Shown here: positions 52,219-62,115 of the stretch, one piece after another | Layout of the letters: each line of letters begins with the position of its first letter | Position numbering within the stretch: position 1 is the first letter of the stretch | Assembly: GCF_013911645.1 (NCBI RefSeq) | Contig: NZ_JACESV010000003.1 | Span: 62,001 to 126,000 of the forward strand | Length of the DNA stretch: 64,000 nt | From: Allomuricauda sp. | GTDB taxonomy: Bacteria > Bacteroidota > Bacteroidia > Flavobacteriales > Flavobacteriaceae | Reading direction: 5' to 3' | The notes under the pieces: model-generated | Told to the model about the DNA's origin: nothing | Seen by the model: the letters and a program-made list of their open reading frames with translations, nothing else | The model's database searches: none | Made by a program: the position numbers and the translations under genes

Positions 52219-55200
52219 TTAAAAAGTTACGTTCAGCCCCAATGAGATGATACGTGCAGGGTTAAAGTCGTTACCTGCGCCTGTACCCGCCAAGTTGAAC
52301 TGTGGGTTGAGTCCTTTTCGTTCACTCTTTGTATAAAGGTTTTCACCGGTAAGGGAAACTCTCAACTGGTCAAGGCCGAGTTGGTTGGCAATCTTGCTGT
52401 CGAATGTGTAGCCCAAGTTCACGTTACGCAATGCCCAGAAAGAGGCATCCGTCAAGAAACGATCGGACTGTGTCCGTACCAGGTTAGGGTTACCGTTTTC
52501 CATACGGGGAACATCGGTGATGTCACCAGGTTGTCTCCATGCCCTTAAAATGTCAGGGTGCAAGGAGCTACCATAGTTTCCGCTGTGCATCATGGCCGAG
52601 TAGGCATTGTCCAATACGCTACCGCCGATACCGTAGTTGATCAAGAAATCAAAGGAAAATCCTTTGTAGCTGATGCTGTTGGCGATGGATCCCAATAGGT
52701 CGGGGATGGAGCTATCACCCGTGTAGGCACGCTCGGTGTCCTGCCAATCGTTGGTGGTGGCGATCTCACCATTGGCATCCAACACGGGAACACTGTTTCC
52801 GTTGTCGTCCAATTCATACTGAAGGAACAATTGGTCCCCGGTTTCCGAATCTACACCTGCAGTCCTCAAAATATAGAAATCAAACCTGGAACGTCCCACG
52901 TCCCAACGCTTGGAATCGTTGACAAAAGGATCGGGAAGACTGGTGATCTCGTTCTTGAAGGTCGATGCCTGCAAGGTTACGTTCCATCTAAAATCAGGCT
53001 TGTCGAACAAGTTGGCCGTCAATGCCATTTCCCAACCGGAGTTGTACATGTCACCCACGTTGACAGGGACTACGTTCAGACCATTACTTGGTGCAATGGG
53101 CAGCAGGTAGAGCAAATCAGAAGAGTTTCTTTTATAGTATTCCACAGAACCGTCCAAGAAGTTGTTGAAAAGCGTGAACTCCAGGGCCACATCAAAGTTC
53201 TCGATAGTCTCCCATTGTAAATCAGAATTACCTATATCGGTATAAATAATTGCTGGGTCCGCTGCATTGGAAGTGATGGAGAATCGTGGCTGGGACAGGA
53301 AGAAATCATCAAAGAAAACCCCACCGACGGTTTGTCCCAAAGCATCGTTCCCTACCTCACCATAAGAGGCCCTCAATTTCAATTGGTTGACCACTTCAGA
53401 GCCTTTTAAGAAGTTTTCTTGATCGATTCTCCAAGAGCCACCAACCGAATAGAAGGTACCCCAACGGGTATCTGCATCAAATACGGAGGAACCGTCACGT
53501 CGGACGGAACCGCTGATGTAGTATTTGTTCTTGTAGTTATAGTTGACCCTTGAGAAATAACCTTCGATACTCCTTCTGGTAGAAGCACCTGCCAAGTCCG
53601 TAATGTTCGAGAAATTGTCGAACTCAAAGATACCATTGGCCGCTTGGACCGTCTTAAAACCACTGTTTTCGGTATAGGTTCTATCAAAGCTTTCGTGACC
53701 TGCGGTAATGTCGAGGTTGTGGTCTCCAAAGCTCTTTACATAGGTAAGGATCTGGTTGAAGTTCTCTACCTGTCTCCTGCTTCGTTCCTCACTATACCTA
53801 CCGTCAGGCTGTGCATCACCGATAACGGCATTTTCATACTCCTTTTCAAGACCTTCATTGATATCCCTACCATAGTTCAATCGTATACTAAGACCGTCAA
53901 GGATCTCTTGTTCCACAAAGAAACGGAAGCCATAGGTGTTGTCCCTATCACGCTCATCGTTCAGCAAAAGCTCCTGAAGTGCATGACGACCTTGATTCAC
54001 CGGTCTAGAACCGATGTTATATTCCGGGAACCCTTCACCGCTATCGAAGACAGGGTTTCCTTGTACGTCCCTTACAATATTTCCTTGAAGGTCGTTGACG
54101 TAAACGGGATAGATGGAACCCATGCCTTTTGCAAAACCAAAGGGATTGGCAATATTTCCTGAACCTGCAGCACTAGGCGCCACCGCTTCGGTAATGGCTA
54201 TGTTAGCACTACCTCCAATGGTAAGCTTGTCGTTCACATCAAACTCCGCGTTCAAACGGGTGGTCAAGCGATCAAAACTGGAATTTACCACATAACTTTC
54301 CTCATCCAGATAGGAAGCGGAGAAGAATACTTTGTGGTCGTCCCCACCACCGGAAACGTTGACATTGTAGTTCTGGCGTACGCCCGTCCTGGACAGTACA
54401 TCGTACCAATTAAGGCTGTTGTAGATGACGCTTGCATTGGGATTCAATTGTCCGTCCGTACCCACAATCTGGTCATTGGGCACATTGAACGGGTTGTAGC
54501 CCAAGGCATTGTATATGTTGGCCGAGGCAAAAGCGGGGTCACCACCTCCGGCACTTGAATTCTTCAAAGCCTCCCACATGGTCTCATAATACTCGCCAGG
54601 GGAAAGTTCTGGATAAAAAGGAATGGACGTATCCACCAAACCGTACTGCATGGAGGCATTCACCTGGATGCCGCCTTTTCTACCGCTTTTGGTCGTGATG
54701 ATCACCACACCGTTCGCTGCACGGGAACCGTACAGGGAGGTGGAAGCGGCATCCTTTAGGATGGTGAAGGATTCGATATCCTCTTGGTTGATGGTGTTCA
54801 GCGCACCTTCGTACTGTACCCCGTCCACAATGAACAAGGGATCGGTGTCTCCGTTCAATGTACCCACACCGCGGATTACAATGCCGGGAGAGGAACCAGG
54901 ACCGGTTGCAGAGGTAAACTGCACCCCCGTGGCTCGCCCTTCGATGGCGGCAATAGGAGAGGTCACATTCCTAATGGACAGCTCCTCCGCCCCAACGACA
55001 CTGGCAGAACCCGTAAAAGCTTCTTTGGTACTGGTACCGTAAGCGGTAACGATTACCTCTTCCAGCGCCTGGGCATCCTCTTCCATTTGTACATTGATTG
55101 TGGAGGAAGCCCCTACCGTTCTTTCGACGGTCTGCTGCCCTAGATAACTAAAGCGCAATACATCACCCGTACTTACCGTAATGGAATAGTTACCGTCAAA

Positions 55201-55368
55201 ATCGGTCTGTGTACCCGTGGTGGTCCCTACAACAACCACGGAAACCCCTGGCAGGGGCTGATTCGAGGTGTCGGTCACTTGACCGGACACTGTTTTTTCC
55301 TGTGCCTGTAAACCCAATGACAAGAAAAGGGCCATGATGGACACATAGCATCGAATTTTGAATTTCAT
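52219..55368 (-). CDS. SusC/RagA family TonB-linked outer membrane protein
   Basis: 1049 residues. Signal peptide (MKFKIRCYVSIMALFLSLGLQAQ), carboxypeptidase-like regulatory domain (VSGQVTDTSNQPLPGVSVVV, FDGNYSITV), plug domain with SPIAAIEGRATGVQFT, GIVIRGVGTLNG, PLFIVDGVQY and the signature IESFTILKDAASTSLYGSRA, then a long beta-barrel ending in LNVTF. First gene of a two-gene operon with the SusD-like lipoprotein. It differs clearly from the first SusC of the window, so the two pairs are not recent duplicates. Upstream about 700 bases contain no regulator gene. Confidence 0.93.
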   Translation of the reverse strand: MKFKIRCYVSIMALFLSLGLQAQEKTVSGQVTDTSNQPLPGVSVVVVGTTTGTQTDFDGNYSITVSTGDVLRFSYLGQQTVERTVGASSTINVQMEEDAQALEEVIVTAYGTSTKEAFTGSASVVGAEELSIRNVTSPIAAIEGRATGVQFTSATGPGSSPGIVIRGVGTLNGDTDPLFIVDGVQYEGALNTINQEDIESFTILKDAASTSLYGSRAANGVVIITTKSGRKGGIQVNASMQYGLVDTSIPFYPELSPGEYYETMWEALKNSSAGGGDPAFASANIYNALGYNPFNVPNDQIVGTDGQLNPNASVIYNSLNWYDVLSRTGVRQNYNVNVSGGGDDHKVFFSASYLDEESYVVNSSFDRLTTRLNAEFDVNDKLTIGGSANIAITEAVAPSAAGSGNIANPFGFAKGMGSIYPVYVNDLQGNIVRDVQGNPVFDSGEGFPEYNIGSRPVNQGRHALQELLLNDERDRDNTYGFRFFVEQEILDGLSIRLNYGRDINEGLEKEYENAVIGDAQPDGRYSEERSRRQVENFNQILTYVKSFGDHNLDITAGHESFDRTYTENSGFKTVQAANGIFEFDNFSNITDLAGASTRRSIEGYFSRVNYNYKNKYYISGSVRRDGSSVFDADTRWGTFYSVGGSWRIDQENFLKGSEVVNQLKLRASYGEVGNDALGQTVGGVFFDDFFLSQPRFSITSNAADPAIIYTDIGNSDLQWETIENFDVALEFTLFNNFLDGSVEYYKRNSSDLLYLLPIAPSNGLNVVPVNVGDMYNSGWEMALTANLFDKPDFRWNVTLQASTFKNEITSLPDPFVNDSKRWDVGRSRFDFYILRTAGVDSETGDQLFLQYELDDNGNSVPVLDANGEIATTNDWQDTERAYTGDSSIPDLLGSIANSISYKGFSFDFLINYGIGGSVLDNAYSAMMHSGNYGSSLHPDILRAWRQPGDITDVPRMENGNPNLVRTQSDRFLTDASFWALRNVNLGYTFDSKIANQLGLDQLRVSLTGENLYTKSERKGLNPQFNLAGTGAGNDFNPARIISLGLNVTF

Positions 55369-56068
55369 GAATCTAGTTTTTTGTTAACATTAGTTTTGAA
55401 TTAGTCCAATTGAAAAGGGTGGGCAAGAGATTTCGTCTTATGTGGCTAATTCAAAAAATCAATCAATGAGAACAAAGCTTTATGGTTTTATAATTATTGT
55501 TCGTTTAAGATTGAAGACTTACTCTCCGCCCAGCCCTAATGCAATTGCTGACAACGAATCTAAATGAAGCATCCCGGTAGCTCGACATAATGATTTGAAC
55601 GTCTTTATTTTTGCATGGAACGGCTTTGTAAATGAAGCCTACAAAACCGTACTTCTTGAATTGGAGGCTATTTTTTGGAACAGCTAGGTATTTGATTGTT
55701 CCCGTGTAACAACCCTAGCATCCAACTTGATTACCCTTGACCCATCATGTGATGAAGGACAACTGTTTTCTATTGTATTCTAACCTGCTATGTTATAAGG
55801 GCTATCGATTCAAACAAAAGCTTTTTGGAAGTCTATAATGCTTAGTGCAGTTCAAAGCATAATGTTGTAGAGCCGACATATTTCCATAGCATCCTGCAAG
55901 CTTTCAAGTGCAGGCTCTTTTTAATTTGCTTGAAATGAAAGGGATTTCAGGTTTGGGCAAGGTCGATGCAAAGCAGGTTTCCCATGCGCTATCGGATCCC
56001 TCTCCATTATGGGCATCAACATCCATAGAGTATACAAATGCCCCATATTTCTCTATACGCTTCAGTTC
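55369..56068. other. Long intergenic region upstream of SusC with an orphan terminator
   Basis: 700 bases without a convincing gene. On the + strand CCTGCA (55893-55898) pairs with TGCAGG (55909-55914), with GAGCC/GGCTC outside (55870-55874 with 55913-55917), followed by CTTTTTAATTT. This looks like a Rho-independent terminator for a rightward transcript, yet no rightward gene is recognised; a 33-residue ORF starts at about 55466. The SusC promoter must lie at 55369-55440. Confidence 0.4.
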
Positions 56069-56449
56069 CTAGCTGCCTTGAAAGTCCTTAAAGTGTTTTT
56101 TGTCCGTGACCCATTTCCAAACAGATTTTCGGAAATCACCAAGGTTCCAGCTCACGCGCATGGTGGTTTCATCAATAATCTCAATGACGATGAAACCATC
56201 CATTTGATTATGGCCTACCGGGATATCGGTCCAGGTCAAGTAAAGATTGGACCCTTTTATTCTACCATGCCCTATACGGCACCATTTTTCACCTAAGGAA
56301 ATGTTTTGACCTCGTTTGTTCATACCCAACCAAAATACTTGGTTTTCCTGCACTTGAATCCAAAATGGGTTTTCTTGGTTCGAGGTCCATAAACCTGACC
56401 TTATATTTTTCCGCTCTGTTTGGTTCATGATTGTTTCGCTATTATCCAT
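56069..56449 (-). CDS. Small lipocalin-like hypothetical protein
   Basis: 126 residues, no signal peptide. A later Met at residue 8 is an alternative start. The beta-rich sequence RSGLWTSNQENPFWIQVQENQVFWLGMNK, GEKWCRIGHGRIKGSNLYLTW and DETTMRVSWNLGDFRKSVWKW, with many Trp and short strands, fits a small antiparallel barrel of the lipocalin/avidin sort. No motif gives a ligand. It is in the same direction as the cluster of secreted proteins to its right but separated from the next by 114 bases. Function unknown. Confidence 0.55.
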   Translation of the reverse strand: MDNSETIMNQTERKNIRSGLWTSNQENPFWIQVQENQVFWLGMNKRGQNISLGEKWCRIGHGRIKGSNLYLTWTDIPVGHNQMDGFIVIEIIDETTMRVSWNLGDFRKSVWKWVTDKKHFKDFQGS

Positions 56450-56563
56450 TAAAATGGGTTGTCACTATCTTGATATGCAAATGAGTGTTTCCATAGCGGC
56501 CATGTGTTATCGTTTTGGCTTCTCTTTGTTACGAATGGCCTGGAGCCTTCCATGCGAAAATCC

Positions 56564-57022
56564 TCAACTGGAATGATCCGTGAGAATGGCCCATTTTCCA
56601 TTTTCTCTTTGCATCACCACCGAAAACCATCCCTGCACTGGTTTACCACGTTCCTTAAATTCCAAATTGAATCTTCCAGTGACAAAGCAGAGCTTCCTTG
56701 AAAGTTTTCTAAAGTTGAACTGATCAAAACGCAGCTGTCCCATACGATCTTTGGGAAAGTACCTTTGGTAATTGGATAGGATATGGTCATAGCCAAAAGT
56801 AACGCCTCCCGAAGAAATGGTCTGAATCCGATCAGTTTTGGAATACGCTTCCATATAACAGACCAAATCTTGATTGTTCCAGCATTCTTCCTGATATTTA
56901 AAATTCATCAGGATTTGCGCCTTTGCTTTTTGATCTATTGCATCATACTTTTTTTCCATTCCTTGTGCACCCAGATACTCAGTGAACAGCAGCAACAAAC
57001 TAACTACAATTAATTTTCTCAT
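56564..57022 (-). CDS. Exported NTF2-like/DUF4440 family protein
   Basis: 152 residues with a signal peptide (MRKLIVVSLLLLFTEYLGAQ). The mature domain is of the SnoaL/NTF2-like cone fold: KAQILMNFKYQEECWNNQDLVCYMEAYSKTDRIQTISSGG, TFGYDHILSNYQRYFP and GRFNLEFKERGKPVQGWFSVVMQRENGKWAILTDHSS, the last being the typical end W-x-I-x-x-D-H-S-S. It probably binds or slowly converts a small molecule; no catalytic residue is certain. It begins 13 bases after the M13 peptidase stop in the same direction, so the two may be co-transcribed. Confidence 0.75.
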   Translation of the reverse strand: MRKLIVVSLLLLFTEYLGAQGMEKKYDAIDQKAKAQILMNFKYQEECWNNQDLVCYMEAYSKTDRIQTISSGGVTFGYDHILSNYQRYFPKDRMGQLRFDQFNFRKLSRKLCFVTGRFNLEFKERGKPVQGWFSVVMQRENGKWAILTDHSS

Positions 57023-57035
57023 CTTATTCCAAGTA

Positions 57036-59018
57036 TTACCAAATTGTGATTAATTCGTTGCGACGCATCTGACTGCCCTCTGGGATATTAAAGGCTTTGA
57101 TAAAAGGTCCAAAATTTGACAATGGACCATTGGTCCTATAGTATCCAGGGGAATGCGTATCTGTTTTCACCTGGTTTTCCAAGGTCTCGTCGCGATATTT
57201 AACCCTCCACATATTGGCATAGGCCACAAAAAAACGTTGTTCATCGCTTAAGCCGTCAATTTGCTTTGCGCCTATTTTAGCTTGGTTGATCTTCATCGCT
57301 TCAAAAGCAATGGCCAGACCTCCCAAATCCCCAATATTCTCGCCAAGGGTCAATGCCCCATTTACGGAAATGGAATCCAATACGATGTACGCATTGTACT
57401 GCTCCACAATTTTTTTTGCCCTGGCTTCAAACTTTTCCCTGTCTTCTGGCTCCCACCAAGAGGATAGGTTGCCATCAGCATCGTACAGGCTTCCGCGATC
57501 GTCAAAACCATGGGTAATCTCATGACCAATAATGACACCTATGGATCCATAATTGGAAGCATCATCCAGATTGGGATTAAAAAAAGGTGGGTTTAGAATT
57601 CCAGCAGGAAACACAATCTCATTATGCGATGAGGAATAATAGGCATTAACGGTGGGCGGCGTCATACTCCAATCGTTCGGGTTAACGGGTTTCCCGACCC
57701 TGTTCAAGAAACGAACATTATCATATTCATTGATTCGCATTACATTCCCAAAGTAGTCGTCTGCCCTAACATCAACTGCTGTATAATCCAGCCATTCATC
57801 GGGGTAGCCCACCTTTACGCCCATTTTATCCAATTTGTGGTGCGCCTGTACTTTGGTTTTATCCGACATCCAGGTATATCCTTTCATACGATGATGAAAG
57901 GCTTTTTTTAAATTACCGATCAAGCTTAGCATTTCATCTTTACTCTCTTGCGGAAAATATCGCTCTACATACAATTTACCCAAGGGTTGGCCGAGATGGT
58001 TGTCCACAGCCGTTTGGGCCACTCGCCATCGAGGCAATTGTTCTTTTGTTCCCTGCAATGTCATCCCATAAAAGGCAAAGCTTCTATCTCTCACTTGTTT
58101 ATTTAAAAGGCTGGTGGTACCTCTAATCAATTTCCATTGCATATAGGTTTTCCAATCCGCTATGGAAAAATCCTTGAGCATTCTATCAAGCATGGCGAAG
58201 TATTCAGGCTGCGACACAATCACATACTCCATGTTTTCCGATAATCCCAATCCTTTAAAAAACCCGTTCCAATCGATATGAAAGGTCAACTGGTTCAATT
58301 CTTCCAAGGTCTTTTTATTGTAACGCCTTTCAGAGTCGCGTTGCTCTACCGGGTTCCGATGGATACGTGCCATTAAGGTCTCCATCTCCAAAATCATTTT
58401 TGCAGCTTTGCCTTCTTCTCCCGAGTGGAGCCCCACCAGCTGGAACATGTCTGCGATCAAGGACACGTATTGCTCCCTAAATTCCTGGTATTGTTTGTTG
58501 TCTTCAATATAATATGCCCTATTCCCCAAACTCAAACCTGATTGCCCCAAGTGTAGAATATACTTGGAACTATTTTTATCATCCAAGCCAGAATATACAC
58601 TTAGAGGCGCCGGTATGCCATAGAGGTAAAATTGCGCTGTCAGGTTCATGTATCCCTCAATGGTCTTTACCGTATCGATTTGTTCCAAAAAGGGTTGTAA
58701 AGGTGCCAAACCCTTCTGTTCAATCTGTACGGTATCCATGCAGCTGGTATACAGATCGGCAACCAATTGCTCCGTACTTCCCTTTTTATGGTCTTCCCGT
58801 AATGATAGCTCTTGGAAAATCCCTTTAATTCGTTCCTGATTTTCAAAATAGACTTCGTGAAAACTACCCCAATACCCATATGCCGCTGGAATTTCGGTGG
58901 AATCAATCCATTGTTGGTTCACATAGGAATAGAAATCGTTGTATGGACTCCTTTCGTTTTGGGCCTTCATGTGCAATGAAAGACCCATCATTAGTATGGT
59001 GAATATCTTTATCTTCAT
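57036..59018 (-). CDS. M13 family metallopeptidase (neprilysin/PepO-like)
   Basis: 660 residues, the usual length. Signal peptide MKIKIFTILMMGLSLHMKAQ. The N-terminal M13 domain holds the SPYNDFYSYVNQQWIDS start. Zinc motif IIGHEITHGFDDRGSLYD (HEITH near residue 498), third ligand in GENIGDLGGLAIAFEA (Glu near 562), and the substrate-binding NAYYSSSHNEIVFPAGILNPPFF upstream. The C-terminal W of M13 enzymes is present as ELITIW. It degrades peptides in the periplasm or outside. It is the middle gene of a leftward run with an outer-membrane barrel gene (12 bases upstream) and a DUF4440-like gene (13 bases downstream). Confidence 0.92.
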   Translation of the reverse strand: MKIKIFTILMMGLSLHMKAQNERSPYNDFYSYVNQQWIDSTEIPAAYGYWGSFHEVYFENQERIKGIFQELSLREDHKKGSTEQLVADLYTSCMDTVQIEQKGLAPLQPFLEQIDTVKTIEGYMNLTAQFYLYGIPAPLSVYSGLDDKNSSKYILHLGQSGLSLGNRAYYIEDNKQYQEFREQYVSLIADMFQLVGLHSGEEGKAAKMILEMETLMARIHRNPVEQRDSERRYNKKTLEELNQLTFHIDWNGFFKGLGLSENMEYVIVSQPEYFAMLDRMLKDFSIADWKTYMQWKLIRGTTSLLNKQVRDRSFAFYGMTLQGTKEQLPRWRVAQTAVDNHLGQPLGKLYVERYFPQESKDEMLSLIGNLKKAFHHRMKGYTWMSDKTKVQAHHKLDKMGVKVGYPDEWLDYTAVDVRADDYFGNVMRINEYDNVRFLNRVGKPVNPNDWSMTPPTVNAYYSSSHNEIVFPAGILNPPFFNPNLDDASNYGSIGVIIGHEITHGFDDRGSLYDADGNLSSWWEPEDREKFEARAKKIVEQYNAYIVLDSISVNGALTLGENIGDLGGLAIAFEAMKINQAKIGAKQIDGLSDEQRFFVAYANMWRVKYRDETLENQVKTDTHSPGYYRTNGPLSNFGPFIKAFNIPEGSQMRRNELITIW

Positions 59019-59030
59019 CTCGAAACTATT

Positions 59031-59537
59031 TTAAAATTGATATCCTATCGTTATCCCGAGATTGGGGAAAAAATCAATGCCCCCAATATCCAATTTGACA
59101 TCGCTTTCCACTCGAAGCGTTCCCAAGCCGAGACTTGCACCAAGAACAATACCATTGCCAAAAATGTGCTGGTAGCCTCCCACGGCCCCAATGGAGGATA
59201 GATTGGTGTTCAAATCACCCTCATTTTTGTCATCCACATTCAAGAAGGTGTAATAGGGGCCCAAATGAAAACCACGCATCAATCCATCCCTCTTGGAAAG
59301 GTAATAGCGAGCTTCGGCATAATAGCCTATCCCAGTGGATTTGGAGTCATTGCTCCCGACCCTAGTAGGGATACTGGAATAGCCTATCTGACCCACAAGG
59401 GAAATACGTTCCCCAAGGGCCCTCTCGTACTGGAGTCCGGAATTCCCTAAATAGAATCCGGCCTTTACCATGTTTTGCTGCGCATACAGCCCTGTTGAGA
59501 ACAGGGCCAGCGCACTACCAGCAATCAATTTCTTCAT
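59031..59537 (-). CDS. Outer membrane beta-barrel protein
   Basis: 168 residues. Signal peptide MKKLIAGSALALFSTGLYAQ. The mature protein consists of alternating strands (VKAGFYLGNSGLQYERALGERISLVGQIGYSS, GYYAEARYYLSKRDGLMRGFHLGPYYTFLNV, VVLGASLGLGTLRVESDV) ending in the outer-membrane signature LGITIGYQF with C-terminal Phe. It is the size of an eight-stranded OmpW/OmpA-like barrel. It lies 12 bases before the M13 peptidase in the same operon. It might be structural or a small-molecule channel; unassigned. Confidence 0.8.
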   Translation of the reverse strand: MKKLIAGSALALFSTGLYAQQNMVKAGFYLGNSGLQYERALGERISLVGQIGYSSIPTRVGSNDSKSTGIGYYAEARYYLSKRDGLMRGFHLGPYYTFLNVDDKNEGDLNTNLSSIGAVGGYQHIFGNGIVLGASLGLGTLRVESDVKLDIGGIDFFPNLGITIGYQF

Positions 59538-59582
59538 GATGTTCGTTTTTTGGTGTTTGTTTTTTGATTTTGATTTTTGATT

Positions 59583-60020
59583 TTAATTGATGATTCTTCC
59601 CTCAGATACTTTGGATACAATCCACCAACGCCCATTTTCGAGCTTCAGTAGATTGATATGATCCAACCAGGCAACGATGCCCTCCAAGGTGACCGTCGCC
59701 CTACAATACGCGGAATTATTGAAAACTTGTATCTCGTTTATTTCTGAACTGATGGATAGCTTGGACCAGTTGGCATCAAAAAATGAAAAAAGTCCCGATC
59801 TATCCACATGGGTAAGTTGATTTCGCCAAGGATCTTTCCAACTTAAACGGAAATCCTGATGAAATACTTCCTTCAAAACGGTGGAATCTCCTATTGCATA
59901 CCCTTCAAAATAGCGCTCTACAATCTTTTGGATATGGGATTGGACAGTATGGCTCTCCTGAGCCAAACCCCAAAAAGAAACTGCTACTGCCAATACTGTT
60001 GTGATAATCAACTTTGTCAT
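59583..60020 (-). CDS. Exported NTF2-like (DUF4440/lumazine-binding-like) protein
   Basis: 145 residues with a signal peptide (MTKLIITTVLAVAVSFWGLAQ). The mature part HIQKIVERYFEGYAIGDSTVLKEVFHQDFRLSWKD, VDRSGLFSFF and RATVTLEGIVAWLDHINLLKLENGRWWIVSKVSEG is a typical SnoaL/NTF2 cone with the closing W-x-I-x-x-K pattern. It is 45 bases upstream of the barrel protein gene in the same direction. Two more proteins of this fold occur nearby (56564-57022 and 60146-60589), which implies local amplification of the fold. Function unknown. Confidence 0.75.
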   Translation of the reverse strand: MTKLIITTVLAVAVSFWGLAQESHTVQSHIQKIVERYFEGYAIGDSTVLKEVFHQDFRLSWKDPWRNQLTHVDRSGLFSFFDANWSKLSISSEINEIQVFNNSAYCRATVTLEGIVAWLDHINLLKLENGRWWIVSKVSEGRIIN

Positions 60021-60145
60021 ATCTATGGTTTTTGGTTTATAAAGTCCTATGCCTTTTTATAGATAATGTTCAGTATAAGTATACCAATTATGGCATCTCC
60101 CCTTATGGCATCCAGTTTGAAATGTTCTTTTAGCTTTTACCATGT

Positions 60146-60589
60146 TTAATCCCAAACAAATTTCCAGTTTCCGTCCTGTTGCCTTTTCCAAACCGTATGG
60201 AACACACCTTTAACCTCTACCGAGGTTCCTGAGGAATCAGGATAGGCAAATGTGTAATACCCATAAGAATAGCCTAAATCGCCAGAATTGGATACATCGA
60301 TATATTCTGGCTTCCAGGCCAATTCCTTTGAGTCTTGGTTTTGCATGAATTCGACAATGGCTTCCCTCCCACTTATAATTTGATTCCCACGCATTAGAAC
60401 TGCATCATTAGCAGCATACGCTGCAAAGGCTTTGTTCATTCCATACTCGTTGGCCATTTTTGCAAAAGCGGCCTCTGCATCTACAATTTCTTGTTTCCAT
60501 TTATCGATCTTCACTTCTTCGCTATTAGTACTTTTACAGGAGTGACCTATGGAAAGTAGCATCATGATAAGGTAGAATTGTTTTTTCAT
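60146..60589 (-). CDS. DUF4440 family lipoprotein (YybH/SnoaL-like)
   Basis: 147 residues. Lipobox SIGHSC (Cys18) after MKKQFYLIMMLL, then the NTF2-like domain: WKQEIVDAEAAFAKMANEYGMNKAFAAYAANDAVLMRGN, ISGREAIVEFMQNQ, GYSYGYYTFAYPDSSGTSVEVKGVFHTVWKRQQDGNWKFVWD. The ending N-W-K-F-V-W-D is the DUF4440 signature. An outer-membrane-attached small-molecule binding protein is likely. It is separated from neighbours by more than 90 bases on each side, so it may have its own promoter. Confidence 0.8.
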   Translation of the reverse strand: MKKQFYLIMMLLSIGHSCKSTNSEEVKIDKWKQEIVDAEAAFAKMANEYGMNKAFAAYAANDAVLMRGNQIISGREAIVEFMQNQDSKELAWKPEYIDVSNSGDLGYSYGYYTFAYPDSSGTSVEVKGVFHTVWKRQQDGNWKFVWD

Positions 60590-60683
60590 GGTCTCTATTT
60601 TGAACCTTTAATGGTAATTGCCTTGTTTTTACTATTGGGATTTGATCTGCGATAGTGTTATTTATTTTAAAAATTATTGCCCC

Positions 60684-61823
60684 TCAATTGGATGGTTTTG
60701 CATTAATCTGATTATTACCAAGAGGACGGCCAAATAATTCTTCAAACTTTTTTATTGCTTGATCTTTTATTTTTGTTGGCATTGTCTTATCTCCAACCCG
60801 TAATTCATATTTGTCAAGCTTAAAACCGCCTACCTTATTTACATCATTAAAACCAGAAACATTTTCTATATATTTTCTGAAAACTATAATAGGGTTATTA
60901 ACATCAATAATATCATCTGTTGAAGATGTTTTGACCATTTGTAACTCTTTCAATACTTTTTCTCCATATTTCATGATTTCAACCTTTGATGCCTTCTTTC
61001 CGTCAATTTCTAAATAGTACGACCCATCCACTCTCTTTATTGAAACAATTTCTTTCCCATCCATATTTGTTTTATAGTAATCTTCTCCTTTAATTGTTGA
61101 CTCAATCCAATCCGCAAAAAAACTAACATTGGGATAGTAATTTCTAGCCCCGTAACGTCCCTGATTCTGGCTATTTTCAATTAATTCGAAAGAACTTACA
61201 CCTGCCAACACCAATACGTCATTTTCTTTTATATAAGCTGGACCTCCACTATCGCCAGGCCCAGGGATTCCCTCCAACTTGGTTGCCTTACCACTATCTG
61301 GTGGGTCAAACACAAAAGAGATGAAGTGGTCTTTTAAGCTATCCAAGGTATTTGTTGCTGCTCTAATTTTTTTATCCTGTAGTATAGGGCCGGTTTTTCC
61401 GTTCCCCATATCACCGTTTCCTGCCAAATACAATATGCTTCCAATTTTAGGTGACTTCTTGATACATTTAACAGGTGCAACGCCTTTTACTTTTTGATTG
61501 AGTTTAATCAGCCCAAGATCTTTCTTTTCAAAAAGATCGTCAGTTGGCTTTTGAGGGTATAATACTACTTCCTCCACCTTGAACTCGGCACCATTAATTG
61601 CGACAATGCTTCCAGGTTTTTGATTGTCCGCAATATGGCGGGCCGTAAGTACCCATTGTTCATCAATTAAAGTACCATTACCATCTTCAAATACGGCAAG
61701 TGACTCAAAACCTCTTCTACCGTAAACAATATACTCTTCATCCTTAGTATCGTGTCTTGTAACAATAAACGAACTACACATGATAACTAATGCCGCAATT
61801 AATAAACAATGTTTTGACTTCAT
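60684..61823 (-). CDS. Secreted trypsin-like serine protease
   Basis: 379 residues with signal peptide (MKSKHCLLIAALVIMCSSFIV). The chymotrypsin-fold triad is His in WVLTARHIADN (near residue 61), Asp in KKDLGLIKLNQKV (near 100) and Ser in GPGDSGGPAYI (near 192). The oxyanion-hole motif GDSGGP is intact. A C-terminal domain of about 130 residues (250-379) with YYLEIDGKKASKVEIMKYGEKVLKEL follows the protease and is not recognised. Probably acts in the periplasm or extracellularly. It is AT-richer than the SusCD region. It stands alone between two spacers. Confidence 0.88.
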   Translation of the reverse strand: MKSKHCLLIAALVIMCSSFIVTRHDTKDEEYIVYGRRGFESLAVFEDGNGTLIDEQWVLTARHIADNQKPGSIVAINGAEFKVEEVVLYPQKPTDDLFEKKDLGLIKLNQKVKGVAPVKCIKKSPKIGSILYLAGNGDMGNGKTGPILQDKKIRAATNTLDSLKDHFISFVFDPPDSGKATKLEGIPGPGDSGGPAYIKENDVLVLAGVSSFELIENSQNQGRYGARNYYPNVSFFADWIESTIKGEDYYKTNMDGKEIVSIKRVDGSYYLEIDGKKASKVEIMKYGEKVLKELQMVKTSSTDDIIDVNNPIIVFRKYIENVSGFNDVNKVGGFKLDKYELRVGDKTMPTKIKDQAIKKFEELFGRPLGNNQINAKPSN

Positions 61824-62115
61824 TTAAAATGTCACATTTAAGTCCTTACCCCTTCCGCCAATGCTTTTTTATTCAAAATTTTTAAGTTGCTAAGGTTGTA
61901 ATTGACAGGTTATCAATAAAAATTACTATCATACAATATTTCAACCTATTCCCTATCTTGGTCAATAATCAGACCTCTATAGCTATCTCTTAAATAGTGG
62001 GTATTGTGAAAACATGAATGTTATATAATGAAATATTTTTTCCATCGTACTTTTTTACTATCGTTTTACTAAGCTCTCTACATGTTTGAGAGTAATCGTT
62101 TACCACGGCAAACCA

